A stretch of 64,000 nucleotides of DNA from contig NZ_CP040004.1 of NCBI RefSeq assembly GCF_005697565.1, positions 62,001 to 126,000 of the forward strand, read 5' to 3'. This document shows, piece by piece, positions 17,192-26,374 of this stretch. A model generated the notes under the pieces. The model did no database searches and had not been told where the DNA came from. It worked only from the letters and a program-made list of their open reading frames with translations. A program made the position numbers and the translations under genes. Source of the stretch: Candidatus Nanosynbacter featherlites. Lineage in GTDB: Bacteria > Patescibacteriota > Saccharimonadia > Saccharimonadales > Saccharimonadaceae. The first letter of the stretch is position 1; each line of letters opens with the position of its first letter.

Positions 17192-18959
17192 AGAACTGAG
17201 GAGGTGTCTCACGCTACGACTGAAGATTATACGTCTTCGAGTGCGCCGTTTTTGTAAAAGATGTCATCAAGACTCATCGCTGAGATGGGTCTTTTATGGT
17301 TGTGCAAGTTTTTGTGTGCTTTGTCTGTTGTCTGTGGTTGTTCAATTGGGCTTTCCGGGCGATCGTTTGACCAGCAGGGCGCACATGATGGGACGAAGTG
17401 TTAGCTGGTGGACACGTACTGATATTGAAAAACTAGCGAAGGATAGTACTCCGCAGACACAGCTGCAATTTGTGACAAGAAATGGTAAGCAAGCAGCCTC
17501 CGTAGACAATTTTGGTGGCACAGTGTGTAGTCATTGCGTTGCCGACAAGGCGTTGGACTATCCATGGTGGCAGCGATTGATACCGTTTAGTCTATGGTGG
17601 CGTTCAGTTGAGGTCAAAAATGCTGAAGTAAAATTTGATGAAAGTGCGTTGGAGGCGAAGATGGCTGAATATGGTGATACCTTAACCTTGCCGCCAGAAA
17701 ATGCACGAGTAGAGATTCAGAATGGCAAGGTGGTGGTTATGGCTGAAAAATCTGGTCGTGAATTGCAAAGTGCTGAGGCGCGTCAGGCGATAGCTTCGAC
17801 CCAGTATTCTTTGGGTGACAAGACCGAGGTACAAATGAAGGGTAAATGTTTGTCTGCTAAAGTGACGGAAAAACAGCTGCAAGAGCTACGTTCTCGTGTT
17901 GAAAAGATTTTGCAGCGAAATATCACCTTGGAATTTGAAGGCAAGGCGGTCAAGATAGACAAATCAACTATAGCAAAGCTCTTGTCATTCATTGAGGATG
18001 GCCATAATGTTCCGAAAATAGCACTAAACCAGGCAAAGTTAACGGAATTTTTGGAACAGTCATTTGGCAAGGTAGTTAATAAACCAGCTGGAAAAACCGT
18101 TATTCATATGCATGACGGCACGGAGACAAAGCGTGAGAATGGGGCGCCAGGTCGAGGCATCGATGTTGCGCAAATGACGACAAAAGTACAAGAGGTGCTG
18201 CTTGGTACAGAGGAAAAAGATAGTAAAATTGCCTTGCTTGCTAAACAGTTGCCGCCACAGCCAGTATATAAAGAAACTTTCTCCCATTCGGCACTGGGAC
18301 TGCAGGCTTATGTCAATTCATTGGCGCGTGATCATGACATTCGTCTGACAGTCAGCCAAGTGTCTGGCGAAAACTGGAGTGCTCAGGTGCGCGGCGGTGA
18401 GCCTAGTGTGTCGGCCAGCACTTACAAATTATATATAGCTATGGTTTTGATGGATAAAATTGACAACAACCAGTTGACCATGAATGATAAAATTGGTGGT
18501 GTGCCGGTGCAAGAATGTATAACGCGGATGATCGTGAACTCGGATAATGCGTGTCCAGAGGCAACTATAGCACAATATACCGCTAGCGGTATCACTGAAT
18601 ATTTGCGTGAGGGCAAAGGTTTTAAGGAGACGTCATTTAGGGGTTCCTACGTGATGACATCGACTAATGATTTGGCGAATATTTTGAAAGGAATTGATGA
18701 CGGGACTTTAGTCAGGGGTGGTCATCGTGATTTCCTATTGGGATTGATGCAGCGACAGGTATATCGCCAGGGTATACCGGCCGGCAGTAGCGGCACGGTG
18801 CAAGACAAGGTTGGTTTTCTGGAAGGCTACTTGAATGATGCAGCCATTGTTACTCATCCAAAGGGTAAATATGTCATGTCGATCATCACTAAGGGGCAGT
18901 CGTGGGGCAAGATAGCTGAGATAACTCGTAAGCTTGAGGATATTATGTATGGCGGCTAA
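17148..18959 (+). CDS. Membrane-anchored class A beta-lactamase-like serine hydrolase
   Basis: About 603 aa. A basic N-terminus is followed by one TM helix (residues about 45-65), then an extracytoplasmic region (about 100-360) with two repeats resembling PG-binding type 4 domains, then a penicillin-binding/beta-lactamase fold. The active-site motifs are STYK (Ser 424, Lys 427), SDN (465-467) and KVG (554-556, for KTG). I cannot find a clear Glu166 ExxLN motif, so efficient antibiotic hydrolysis is unlikely and a peptidoglycan peptidase role is more likely. ATG 17148 follows AGGGGG by about 9 nt and overlaps efp out of frame by 44 nt. No better start lies downstream. It overlaps tlyA by 11 nt. 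Confidence 0.8.
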   Translation: MSTQRLVSIGKEKSRELRRCLTLRLKIIRLRVRRFCKRCHQDSSLRWVFYGCASFCVLCLLSVVVQLGFPGDRLTSRAHMMGRSVSWWTRTDIEKLAKDSTPQTQLQFVTRNGKQAASVDNFGGTVCSHCVADKALDYPWWQRLIPFSLWWRSVEVKNAEVKFDESALEAKMAEYGDTLTLPPENARVEIQNGKVVVMAEKSGRELQSAEARQAIASTQYSLGDKTEVQMKGKCLSAKVTEKQLQELRSRVEKILQRNITLEFEGKAVKIDKSTIAKLLSFIEDGHNVPKIALNQAKLTEFLEQSFGKVVNKPAGKTVIHMHDGTETKRENGAPGRGIDVAQMTTKVQEVLLGTEEKDSKIALLAKQLPPQPVYKETFSHSALGLQAYVNSLARDHDIRLTVSQVSGENWSAQVRGGEPSVSASTYKLYIAMVLMDKIDNNQLTMNDKIGGVPVQECITRMIVNSDNACPEATIAQYTASGITEYLREGKGFKETSFRGSYVMTSTNDLANILKGIDDGTLVRGGHRDFLLGLMQRQVYRQGIPAGSSGTVQDKVGFLEGYLNDAAIVTHPKGKYVMSIITKGQSWGKIAEITRKLEDIMYGG

Positions 18960-19686
18960 GGGGCGGCTTGATAAGGAACTGGTTGCTCGAGGCCTGGTTG
19001 CTAGTAGATCGCAAGCTGAAAATTATATTCGCCTCGGTGATGTTCTGGTTGATGGAAAGGTGGTGCAAAAGCCAGGCTATATGGTGGGCGAGCAGTCCTT
19101 GATTACACTGTCGCCACGTGAACGATATGTCAGTCGTGCGGGATTGAAATTAGCGAGTGTTGCTTCAGTTTTGGGCGTTAGGTTTACTGACCGAATCGTG
19201 CTGGATGTTGGCAGTAGTACTGGCGGGTTTACTGATTATGCGCTGAAACATGGTGCCAAAAAAGTATATGCGGTTGATGTTGGGACGGATCAATTACATC
19301 CAGATTTGCGACGTGACTCAAGGATAGAATTGCACGAAAAAACTGATATTCGGGATTTTGTGCCAGACGAATCGCCAGATATTGTGCTGATCGATGTATC
19401 GTTCATCAGTTTACGGCAAATTTTACCGCATCTTGCGAGCATTTGCAAGGATACGACGCTGATTGTGGCCATGGTCAAGCCGCAGTTTGAAGCCGCGCGT
19501 CAGCAGTTGGGTAACAGTGGTGTCATCAAAAATGATACAATTCGGCGGCAGATTTTGCGTGATTTTGAGACTTGGTCGGCAAAGTTGTTTGTGACAGTGG
19601 ACAAAGCTGATAGCGCCGTGGCTGGAGCTCGCGGTAATCGTGAGCGATTTTATGCACTAAAAGTGATCAAGTCGGCTAGACGTTAA
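18949..19686 (+). CDS. tlyA: TlyA-type rRNA 2'-O-methyltransferase / hemolysin family
   Basis: The 245-aa protein has an S4 RNA-binding domain (GRLDKELVARGLVASRSQAE to about residue 60) and an FtsJ-like methyltransferase fold with the SAM motif LDVGSSTGGFTDYAL. Members 2'-O-methylate cytidines in 16S and/or 23S rRNA. The ATG at 18949 lies inside the end of the upstream gene (11-nt overlap), so translation is coupled. Its stop region overlaps the convergent ychF by 11 bp. Confidence 0.92.
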   Translation: MAAKGRLDKELVARGLVASRSQAENYIRLGDVLVDGKVVQKPGYMVGEQSLITLSPRERYVSRAGLKLASVASVLGVRFTDRIVLDVGSSTGGFTDYALKHGAKKVYAVDVGTDQLHPDLRRDSRIELHEKTDIRDFVPDESPDIVLIDVSFISLRQILPHLASICKDTTLIVAMVKPQFEAARQQLGNSGVIKNDTIRRQILRDFETWSAKLFVTVDKADSAVAGARGNRERFYALKVIKSARR

Positions 19687-20755
19687 ATCTAAACTCAACG
19701 ACATCATCAGGTTGCATGACATAGGTTTTGCCTTCAGTTCGTATTTTGCCGGCAGCGCGGGCAGCCGCTTCAGAGCCGGCGCTAACGAGGTCGTGATAGT
19801 CGACTACTTGAGCAGCAATGAAGCCTCTTTCAAAGTCGGTGTGAATGACACCAGCAGCTTGTGGTGCTGTCCATCCTTTGTGGATGGTCCAGGCGCGAAC
19901 TTCCTTGGGTCCAGCAGTTAAGTAACTTTGAAGGCCAAGGGTATCGTAGGCGGCATGGATCAATTGCATGAGTCCGGTTTCCGTGACGCCGTAACTTTCC
20001 AACAGCTCGGCAGCTTCTGTGGGTGATAGTCCTTTCAGTTCTTCTTCCAGTTTGGCGCTTAAAAACAAAGCCTTAGCAGGTGCCACCAGAGAAGTCAGCT
20101 CTGATTGCAGGGCAGTATCTGTTAACCCTGACTCATCGACATTGAATGCATAAATAACTGGTTTGGCAGTCAGTAGGTGGAGATCTTGGATCAATTCTGT
20201 GTTCAGATCAGCTATTGAAGACAGTGGCGTACCAGATTGTAATTGTTCCAGCAGAGTTTGCAAGTAGGCGACTTCCTCGCGAGCTGCTGGCCGAGCCTTG
20301 GCTTCTTTTTGTAGCCTCGGCAAGCGATTTTCTATGGTTTGAATATCTGCCAGAATCAACTCGGTATTGATAATCTCAATGTCAGCCTTGGGATTTACCG
20401 GTGCTTCGTCATGTCGTAAAATAGCAGTATTTTCAAAAGCTCGAACTACATGAACAATTGCGTCGCATTGTCGTATATTTGCCAAAAACTTATTACCCAA
20501 ACCTTCACCCTTGGAAGCGCCTGCTACCAACCCAGCAATATCCACAAATGTCACCGTGGCTGGCAGAATTTTCTCTGAGCCGTATAGTTTTGCTAGAACC
20601 TCCAATCGTTCGTCTGGCACGGGAACAATTCCCGTGTTCGGCTCAATCGTTGCAAAGGGGTAATTTGCTGCTAAAATATCGTTGTTCGTTAATGCATTAA
20701 ACGTGGTTGACTTGCCAACATTAGGGAGCCCCACGATACCGATAGATAAACCCAT
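19676..20755 (-). CDS. ychF: Ribosome-binding ATPase YchF
   Basis: The 359-aa Obg-family P-loop protein prefers ATP. G1 is GLPNVGKST (residues 8-16), G3 is DIAGLVAGASKGEGLGN, then a helical insert and a C-terminal TGS domain ending in DDVVEFRFNV. It is full length. It is linked to ribosome function and oxidative-stress response in other bacteria. The start codon lies 6 nt from an extended -10, so the mRNA should be leaderless. Confidence 0.96.
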   Translation of the reverse strand: MGLSIGIVGLPNVGKSTTFNALTNNDILAANYPFATIEPNTGIVPVPDERLEVLAKLYGSEKILPATVTFVDIAGLVAGASKGEGLGNKFLANIRQCDAIVHVVRAFENTAILRHDEAPVNPKADIEIINTELILADIQTIENRLPRLQKEAKARPAAREEVAYLQTLLEQLQSGTPLSSIADLNTELIQDLHLLTAKPVIYAFNVDESGLTDTALQSELTSLVAPAKALFLSAKLEEELKGLSPTEAAELLESYGVTETGLMQLIHAAYDTLGLQSYLTAGPKEVRAWTIHKGWTAPQAAGVIHTDFERGFIAAQVVDYHDLVSAGSEAAARAAGKIRTEGKTYVMQPDDVVEFRFNV

Positions 20756-20761
20756 AACGTT

Positions 20762-20809
20762 ATTATACCATCACTGACAGTTGCAAGGATAGCGTAGCTG
20801 TATTAGAAT
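20762..20809. promoter_or_regulatory. Divergent promoters of ychF and the 162-aa gene
   Basis: Minus strand: TGG-TATAAT (20767-20762) ends 6 nt before the ychF ATG. Plus strand: TTGCAA (20781-20786), a 17-bp spacer and TAGAAT (20804-20809), ending 7 nt before the ATG at 20817. Both genes lack room for a ribosome binding site. Confidence 0.65.
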
Positions 20810-20816
20810 AAGCAGT

Positions 20817-21305
20817 ATGAAGAAAGTGATTATATGGGGCATTATATCAGTAGTGGTCGTGGTGGCTATTGTCGTCGCTGGCATAAAAAGCGGGTTTGTT
20901 TACCTCGGTTTTAAGCAGCCACAACAAGTGGTGAAAACACCGTATGTGATATGTGGCAAAGATATGATTGACCGGTATAACAAGATTCGTCAAGACACTG
21001 ACTTGTCGATTGATGAGGGGGCAAAGAAAAAGCACAGCGAAGACATGAAACAATTTGTTGACGACGTGAAGACAAAGAAGGATTACGACAAAGACCCGAC
21101 GTGTGCGTTCATGGCCTTGGCGTATCCGTTTTACTACACTCGGGATGCAGCTGCGGCAAAAAGTGGCTATGAAACTCTCGAAAAAGCAGTTAATAGTTCT
21201 GGCGTATATGTAGATTACCGAATCAATGATATCATTAACCTGGAAGCCATAAAAAATATTGTGGGCTCACATGATAAGCAGGGTGATCAGAGGCGGGGAG
21301 ACTAA
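20817..21305 (+). CDS. Single-pass membrane protein of unknown function
   Basis: A 162-aa protein. TM helix at residues about 4-28 (VIIWGIISVVVVVAIVVAGI), then an extracytoplasmic region of 130 residues with cysteines near 45 and 95 that may pair. Repeated tyrosines and charged helices are seen; no known motif. Its stop codon directly abuts the ATG of the 783-aa secreted protein, so the two are co-translated and probably act together at the surface. I do not recognise the family. Confidence 0.75.
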   Translation: MKKVIIWGIISVVVVVAIVVAGIKSGFVYLGFKQPQQVVKTPYVICGKDMIDRYNKIRQDTDLSIDEGAKKKHSEDMKQFVDDVKTKKDYDKDPTCAFMALAYPFYYTRDAAAAKSGYETLEKAVNSSGVYVDYRINDIINLEAIKNIVGSHDKQGDQRRGD

Positions 21306-23657
21306 ATGAGTCGGCGGTGGGCGTTTGCTTCATTGGTCTTGGTGGGCGCCATGGCCTCAGCGTTATTCTTGACAAACGATGCCCATGCGGCACGTCCAGC
21401 ATATAATAATTCAGAGATAGATGCCTGGAACAATTATTTGAGATACGGGGTTTGTGGACAAGGAGCCCTGTGGTTTAATGATAAAGATGGAAACTATGGT
21501 CCATCAAATGATTGGGAACGAGGATATTATTCAACTGGTGTCCAGGCTGTCGCTCATGACCAGCAGTATATCACCATTTATCTTCATGGATCGGCGGTAA
21601 TGGTTGGATGCGAGGGCGATCCCTTTTATGCTACGTTTATTCAGTCACTATCATCAAGATTAACTATTCATGGCACCAATCTTTTCCGTGGACGTGGTGA
21701 TGCCAGTGGCTGGACGTCAATTGGGGGGTCGTTGCCAGCTACTCTGGATATTAGAAATATTGCCACCCCTGGTGACCCAAATGGACAGGTTGTATACCTG
21801 ACATTTCGGCGTTGTGGTGACTTCAAAGAGAATGGATCGCTTGATCGATGTCGAGCAGAAACGTTACCGGTCAGGATAATCCGCCAAGCAGCTCCATGGC
21901 GTGCAGAGGGAGAGAGTTATATTCGTCGTGAAACAGCAGGGAATAAAAATGTTGATCGGGATTGGCAGAAAGCAACGTTGTTTGCTAAACCAGGTGAGAC
22001 CATTGGTTTTACTCACCGACTGGCTATGCGTGATGCAAATGCTAACCAGCAAATTCGCCACACCATCAGGGGTCATAACTTGCCACGAAGTCCGCATATC
22101 CCTGCATCAGAGGCAGATAGCGTGATTGATTATGGCTGGTCTAGCCCGCCACTGCTAAAAGACACGTTTATTCAGCACTATGGTCCCTATCCTGGTGCAA
22201 AGAACCCCTGGAATGTCATGAGATATACTGTTAAAGCAAGTGACGCAGGAAAAAATATCTGTCAACGAATTGAATGGGCACCAGCTAGCTACAAGGGTGG
22301 TGTTGCTGGTTCAAACTATGCATGTGCTGTCGTGCCATATGAATACACCTTGAGACCATCAATTGATGTAGCTTCAACAACAATTATGTTAGGACAAAAG
22401 AAGGTCTCTGGGGTGCAGGGGTCAATATACAACAGTGGGCCGACACGTTCCAAACCAACCCGCAGCGCAGTTGTGCGGTTTGTGGCAAAGGCGGGCAATA
22501 CCATTGCTGAATCGGGCGATAATGTAAGAATGTCCATTGAGAATCCGTGTGAATTAGCAGCTCACATTGCCGCAAAACATGGTGTGACAATTTCTGGTGC
22601 GTGTAAAGACCTGTATAAAGACGGATCGGATCGAGATTTTCCAGTCAATCAAACTGTGATTCACTCGTCTGACGATGATATTAATGGTCTACCGGTTCAG
22701 TCGGGTGATAGGGTCTGTTACGCAACAGTGGTTGCTGCTTACAAACAGGAAGTTGGCAAAGAAACATCATCATACGCGGTAAAATGCGTGGTGGTCAGTA
22801 AAAAGCCAAAAGTTCAGTTCTGGGGTGGTGATGTTAGGGCTGGCGTATCATTTGGCGGAGCGACAAGTAAGGGATTGGTGCAGACTAGTATGACAATTCT
22901 AGATGATAAACGGTATGGATCATGGGCAGAATATGGCATCCTGTCGCCACAAAACATTATTTCTGCTTCGGGGGCTGGATTGTCTGATGGTGGCCCAGCT
23001 GGTGGTCTGGCGCGTGAATATAACGCCTTAACATTCCGTAACACTAAAACGCCATATGGACAATTTGGTCGCCTCACGGGATATAATTACCCAGCCATCA
23101 AGGGGACGGACAGTGGTTTGATCAAGATTGGTGACGGACAGTTGTCTGGCAACGCCGAGTATCGTGCAGCGCAAGTGGAGATTACTGGTGGTACGGTGAA
23201 GACTGGTGCGTACGTCACGGTGTATGGGCGAACAGTACGGATTACCGGCGATATTACCTATGCAAACGGGCCGCTATCAAGTGTTGGGTCTATTCCACAA
23301 CTCATCATTCGAGCAGATCACATCATCATAGAACCAAATGTGCAGCGTGTCGATGCCTGGTTGCTGGCCAACAAGACTGTCAGTACCTGTGCTGAAGCCA
23401 AGAATGGCAAGGGTTGGCCAGAGACGGATTTGTTGGCAAGTGGAGCCTGTGATAAACAGCAGCTTCGCGTCAACGGACCAATTGTCACCGGGTCACTCTA
23501 CCTGCGACGAACTCATGGTTCTGATCAGACTGATTTTGGTAAACCAGCAGAGATTTTGAACTTGCGACCAGACGCATATTTAGCAAATTATGGCCGTTCA
23601 CGTGATTCGGGTGCCATTCAGACCATGTATTCCCGTGAACTGCCGCCACGTTTTTAA
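21306..23657 (+). CDS. Large secreted surface protein of unknown function
   Basis: A 783-aa protein. A Sec signal peptide is clear, with predicted cleavage after Ala 28 (TNDAHA). The mature part has about a dozen scattered cysteines, suggesting disulfides. Residues about 610-700 (EITGGTVKTGAYVTVYGRTV and neighbours) have short repeated strands like a beta-helix. A compact C-terminal module ends EILNLRPDAY...ELPPRF, which I believe recurs in patescibacterial surface proteins. There is no LPxTG and no C-terminal TM, so it is released or held by its partner. It lies directly upstream of the pilus locus, so adhesion to the host or a pilus-associated role is inferred. Confidence 0.75.
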   Translation: MSRRWAFASLVLVGAMASALFLTNDAHAARPAYNNSEIDAWNNYLRYGVCGQGALWFNDKDGNYGPSNDWERGYYSTGVQAVAHDQQYITIYLHGSAVMVGCEGDPFYATFIQSLSSRLTIHGTNLFRGRGDASGWTSIGGSLPATLDIRNIATPGDPNGQVVYLTFRRCGDFKENGSLDRCRAETLPVRIIRQAAPWRAEGESYIRRETAGNKNVDRDWQKATLFAKPGETIGFTHRLAMRDANANQQIRHTIRGHNLPRSPHIPASEADSVIDYGWSSPPLLKDTFIQHYGPYPGAKNPWNVMRYTVKASDAGKNICQRIEWAPASYKGGVAGSNYACAVVPYEYTLRPSIDVASTTIMLGQKKVSGVQGSIYNSGPTRSKPTRSAVVRFVAKAGNTIAESGDNVRMSIENPCELAAHIAAKHGVTISGACKDLYKDGSDRDFPVNQTVIHSSDDDINGLPVQSGDRVCYATVVAAYKQEVGKETSSYAVKCVVVSKKPKVQFWGGDVRAGVSFGGATSKGLVQTSMTILDDKRYGSWAEYGILSPQNIISASGAGLSDGGPAGGLAREYNALTFRNTKTPYGQFGRLTGYNYPAIKGTDSGLIKIGDGQLSGNAEYRAAQVEITGGTVKTGAYVTVYGRTVRITGDITYANGPLSSVGSIPQLIIRADHIIIEPNVQRVDAWLLANKTVSTCAEAKNGKGWPETDLLASGACDKQQLRVNGPIVTGSLYLRRTHGSDQTDFGKPAEILNLRPDAYLANYGRSRDSGAIQTMYSRELPPRF

Positions 23658-23665
23658 CGTTTTGT

Positions 23666-23694
23666 TTTACAAATACAAAAAGCTTATGTATAAT
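23666..23694 (+). promoter_or_regulatory. Promoter of the type IV pilus operon
   Basis: TTTACA (23666-23671), a 17-bp spacer and TATAAT (23689-23694). The ATG chosen for pilM starts 10 nt further on. An AAAGGTG lies in that gap but most of it would be untranscribed. Confidence 0.65.
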
Positions 23695-23704
23695 GAAAGG
23701 TGAT

Positions 23705-24751
23705 ATGAAATTCTCAAAAGGGTTGGGCGACTTCTTCGGACTAGACATCGGTACAAACGCGGTGCGGGTTGTTCAGTTGGGCCGCAGTGGTTCAGGCTGG
23801 AACTTGATGCATTATGGTTATGCACCAGTTGATAGCAAAATATCAAGCAGTGATTCACCAGAGGCGAAGCGCCGTTTGGGTGAAGTTATCATGACTGCCG
23901 TTGGGCAAAGTGGCATTAAAACCTCAAATGTTGCCATCGGGTTGCCTTCGAGTAAAACCTTCAGCACTATCATCGATGTGCCAAAAGTTTCCGACCAAGA
24001 GCTGCGCGCAACCATGAAATATCAGGTGGAACAATATATTCCAATGTCGATTGACGATGCAAAGGTTGACTGGGCGTTGCTCGGTGACAGCTTGCGAACG
24101 CAAAACCAGTATGAGGTGTTATTGACCAGTACAGCTAAATCATATGCCGAAAGCAAATTGGAATTTGTGGAAGGCTTAGGCTTTAATGTTATCGCTGAGG
24201 AGCCAGACCCAATAGCCATGGTCCGCTCGTTGACGCCATCTGATAACCAAGATGTGAAACTTATCCTTGACATGGGAGAAATCTCTACTGACTTAGCTGT
24301 GGTATATGGCACAACACCTCGATTGGTGCGCACTGTGCCAACAGGCCTGCAATCATTAGTGCGATCAGCGGTGCAGAACCTTAGTGTACAAGAAGACCAG
24401 GCGAGGCAGTTTATTTTGAAGTTTGGTCTGGCGCCAGATCGATTGGACGGTCAGGTGCTTCGAGCCATTGATATGGTGTTGGATAACTTTGCTTCAGAAA
24501 TTGTCAAATCGATCACTTTTTTCCAAACTCGTTACACAAGCTTGCAAGTTTCTGGCATATTATTGTCTGGATTCGGAGCAGCTATTCCGCAAATGGATCA
24601 ATATATTTCCTCAAAGGCCGGCATTAACGCCGTTACGGCCAATCCGTGGCAACGTGTTTCAATGTCACAGAATGATCAGCAGCAATTGGCTCCAGTGGCT
24701 TCCGAATTTGCAACAGTCGTTGGTTTGGCACAAAGGAGTAATCTAGGATGA
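23705..24751 (+). CDS. pilM: Type IV pilus assembly protein PilM
   Basis: Actin-like ATPase of the inner-membrane alignment subcomplex. About 348 aa; GLDIGTNAVRVVQL (near residues 12-25) is the phosphate-1 loop, and LILDMGEISTDLAVVYG the phosphate-2 region. PilM binds the cytoplasmic N-terminus of PilN. ATG 23705 was preferred to 23693, which overlaps the -10. The stop overlaps the next start (ATGA). It is first of the pilus operon. Confidence 0.93.
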   Translation: MKFSKGLGDFFGLDIGTNAVRVVQLGRSGSGWNLMHYGYAPVDSKISSSDSPEAKRRLGEVIMTAVGQSGIKTSNVAIGLPSSKTFSTIIDVPKVSDQELRATMKYQVEQYIPMSIDDAKVDWALLGDSLRTQNQYEVLLTSTAKSYAESKLEFVEGLGFNVIAEEPDPIAMVRSLTPSDNQDVKLILDMGEISTDLAVVYGTTPRLVRTVPTGLQSLVRSAVQNLSVQEDQARQFILKFGLAPDRLDGQVLRAIDMVLDNFASEIVKSITFFQTRYTSLQVSGILLSGFGAAIPQMDQYISSKAGINAVTANPWQRVSMSQNDQQQLAPVASEFATVVGLAQRSNLG

Positions 24752-25476
24752 TTGAAATTAACCTGATCCCAGATGTTAAGCGCGAATTACTACGTATTCG
24801 CATGATGCGCAATGCGGTCATATCAATGTCGATATTGGTAGGTATCGTATCCATCGCTATTGTTGTATTCTGTGCGGTTGTTTTGGGCGGTCAATTAGCG
24901 TTTGAGCTAAAACAAGACAGTGACATCAAAAACAAATATGGCGAACTGTCACAAATTAGTGATTTGGATAAGACCGTAACGCTGCAGCAGCAGTTAGGGC
25001 AGATTGATCGATTACACAGTGATAAAAAAATTAATTCACGACTATTGTCACTGATCAGTGCCATCAATCCACCGGCGCCAAATAATGTGCAAATATCAAT
25101 GGCGCGCCTCAACCCAGAAGAAAAGACAATTACCCTGGAAGGTTCAGCCGTTAATGGCTTTGCGGCACTGGAAGTTCTAAAGAAGACATTGACCAGCACC
25201 AAGGTGAAAAAGGGTAATGCCGAGGGTGACGGTGTGTCGCTAGCAAGTGATATGAAAGCCGGTGAAACAACGTTTGGCGAGAATGCCGAAGGTAAGAAGG
25301 TCTTGCGCTTTGCTTTCACTTTCACCTATCCTGATGATTTATTCGCGCATTCAAAAGAAGCGATTTCAATCATTACGCCTACCAGCAAGACAAACGTAAC
25401 AGATTCACGCTTAGGTGTTCCAGAGAGCCTCTTTAGTCGTAGTGAATCAACTGAACAGAAGAAGGAGAATCAATAA
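24748..25476 (+). CDS. pilN: PilN-like type IV pilus assembly protein
   Basis: A 242-aa protein. The N-terminus MIEINLIPDVKRELLRIR contains the INLIP motif by which PilN binds PilM. One TM helix (about 22-50) follows, then a coiled coil and a small ferredoxin-like periplasmic-type domain (about 110-215), then a polar tail. It overlaps pilM by 4 nt and the next gene by 1 nt. Confidence 0.88.
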   Translation: MIEINLIPDVKRELLRIRMMRNAVISMSILVGIVSIAIVVFCAVVLGGQLAFELKQDSDIKNKYGELSQISDLDKTVTLQQQLGQIDRLHSDKKINSRLLSLISAINPPAPNNVQISMARLNPEEKTITLEGSAVNGFAALEVLKKTLTSTKVKKGNAEGDGVSLASDMKAGETTFGENAEGKKVLRFAFTFTYPDDLFAHSKEAISIITPTSKTNVTDSRLGVPESLFSRSESTEQKKENQ

Positions 25477-26138
25477 TGCCCTCAGGTGAGCAAGATGTGG
25501 CAATTCGCAAACGCCAACAGATAGATTCTTCAAAAAAGACAATGTTCTTTTTTGTGGCGGGCGCTGCTTTTTTGGCGGGTGTTGCACTGGTGGTGTCAAT
25601 ATTCCTGATACAGCAGATTATTTTCCATTCTAAAGTCATTGCTACAAAGAATGGTACTGTGAGTACACTACACAGCAATATCTCTAATGCCAAAGAGTTA
25701 AAAGATAACATCAGGGTATTAGAGACAAATGATGCCCTCAAATCAGTGAAATCCAGTGACGAAAGTAGCCCGTTGCAGACCATTTTGGACGCACTACCAG
25801 CTGAGCCAAATGCCGATGCCTTGGGTGCCGCTTTGCAACAAAAGTTCATTGGGGCAGTGCCAGGGCTGACACTAGAGAGTTTGACTGTGGACGCAGCATC
25901 TGCCAATGAAGGGGAGTCTACCTCAGAGTCGGCACATAAATTTAACCTTTCGGTTAGTGGCGCGCCTGATAAGCTGAAAGAATTGATGGAGCGTTTTGAA
26001 AAATCAATTCGTGTCATTGAAATCACCGCCATGGAGATTCAAGCAGGTGACGGCAAGGTGGTTCTTAATATACAAGGTAAGGTTCCGTATAATCCAGCAC
26101 AGACAATTACACTTGAAAATAAGGTGGTAAAACCATGA
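25476..26138 (+). CDS. pilO: PilO-like type IV pilus assembly protein
   Basis: A 220-aa protein. Cytoplasmic basic segment, TM helix at about 22-48, coiled coil (about 50-85), then a compact domain (about 95-205) ending LNIQGKVPYNPAQTI. The position after PilN and the bitopic topology fit PilO. Sequence conservation in this family is weak, so the name rests on order and topology. Confidence 0.78.
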   Translation: MPSGEQDVAIRKRQQIDSSKKTMFFFVAGAAFLAGVALVVSIFLIQQIIFHSKVIATKNGTVSTLHSNISNAKELKDNIRVLETNDALKSVKSSDESSPLQTILDALPAEPNADALGAALQQKFIGAVPGLTLESLTVDAASANEGESTSESAHKFNLSVSGAPDKLKELMERFEKSIRVIEITAMEIQAGDGKVVLNIQGKVPYNPAQTITLENKVVKP

Positions 26139-26362
26139 AAAAAACAGATATAGCAATGATTATTTTGGTGGCAAGTTTGGGCGTGATCGTCGCGTATGTG
26201 GTGGCTTCTAACCTGTCATTCCTGAAGTTGCCAGACAATGGTGTGAAAGTGCAAACTATTCGCAAGATCTCATCAGACGTAACGCAACCGAGTAAAGATA
26301 TTTTTAACGATAAAGCGATCAACCCTACCGTTGAAGTGATTGTTGGTGGCGAAAACGGATAA
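26135..26362 (+). CDS. Small bitopic protein in the pilus operon
   Basis: A 75-aa protein with a TM helix at residues 4-26 (TDIAMIILVASLGVIVAYVV) and a short outside tail without cysteines. It overlaps the PilO-like gene by 4 nt (ATGA). By position it could stand for PilP, but it has no lipobox and there is no outer-membrane secretin to contact. Function unknown. Confidence 0.72.
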   Translation: MKKTDIAMIILVASLGVIVAYVVASNLSFLKLPDNGVKVQTIRKISSDVTQPSKDIFNDKAINPTVEVIVGGENG

Positions 26363-26374
26363 GGGGTTAGCAAC

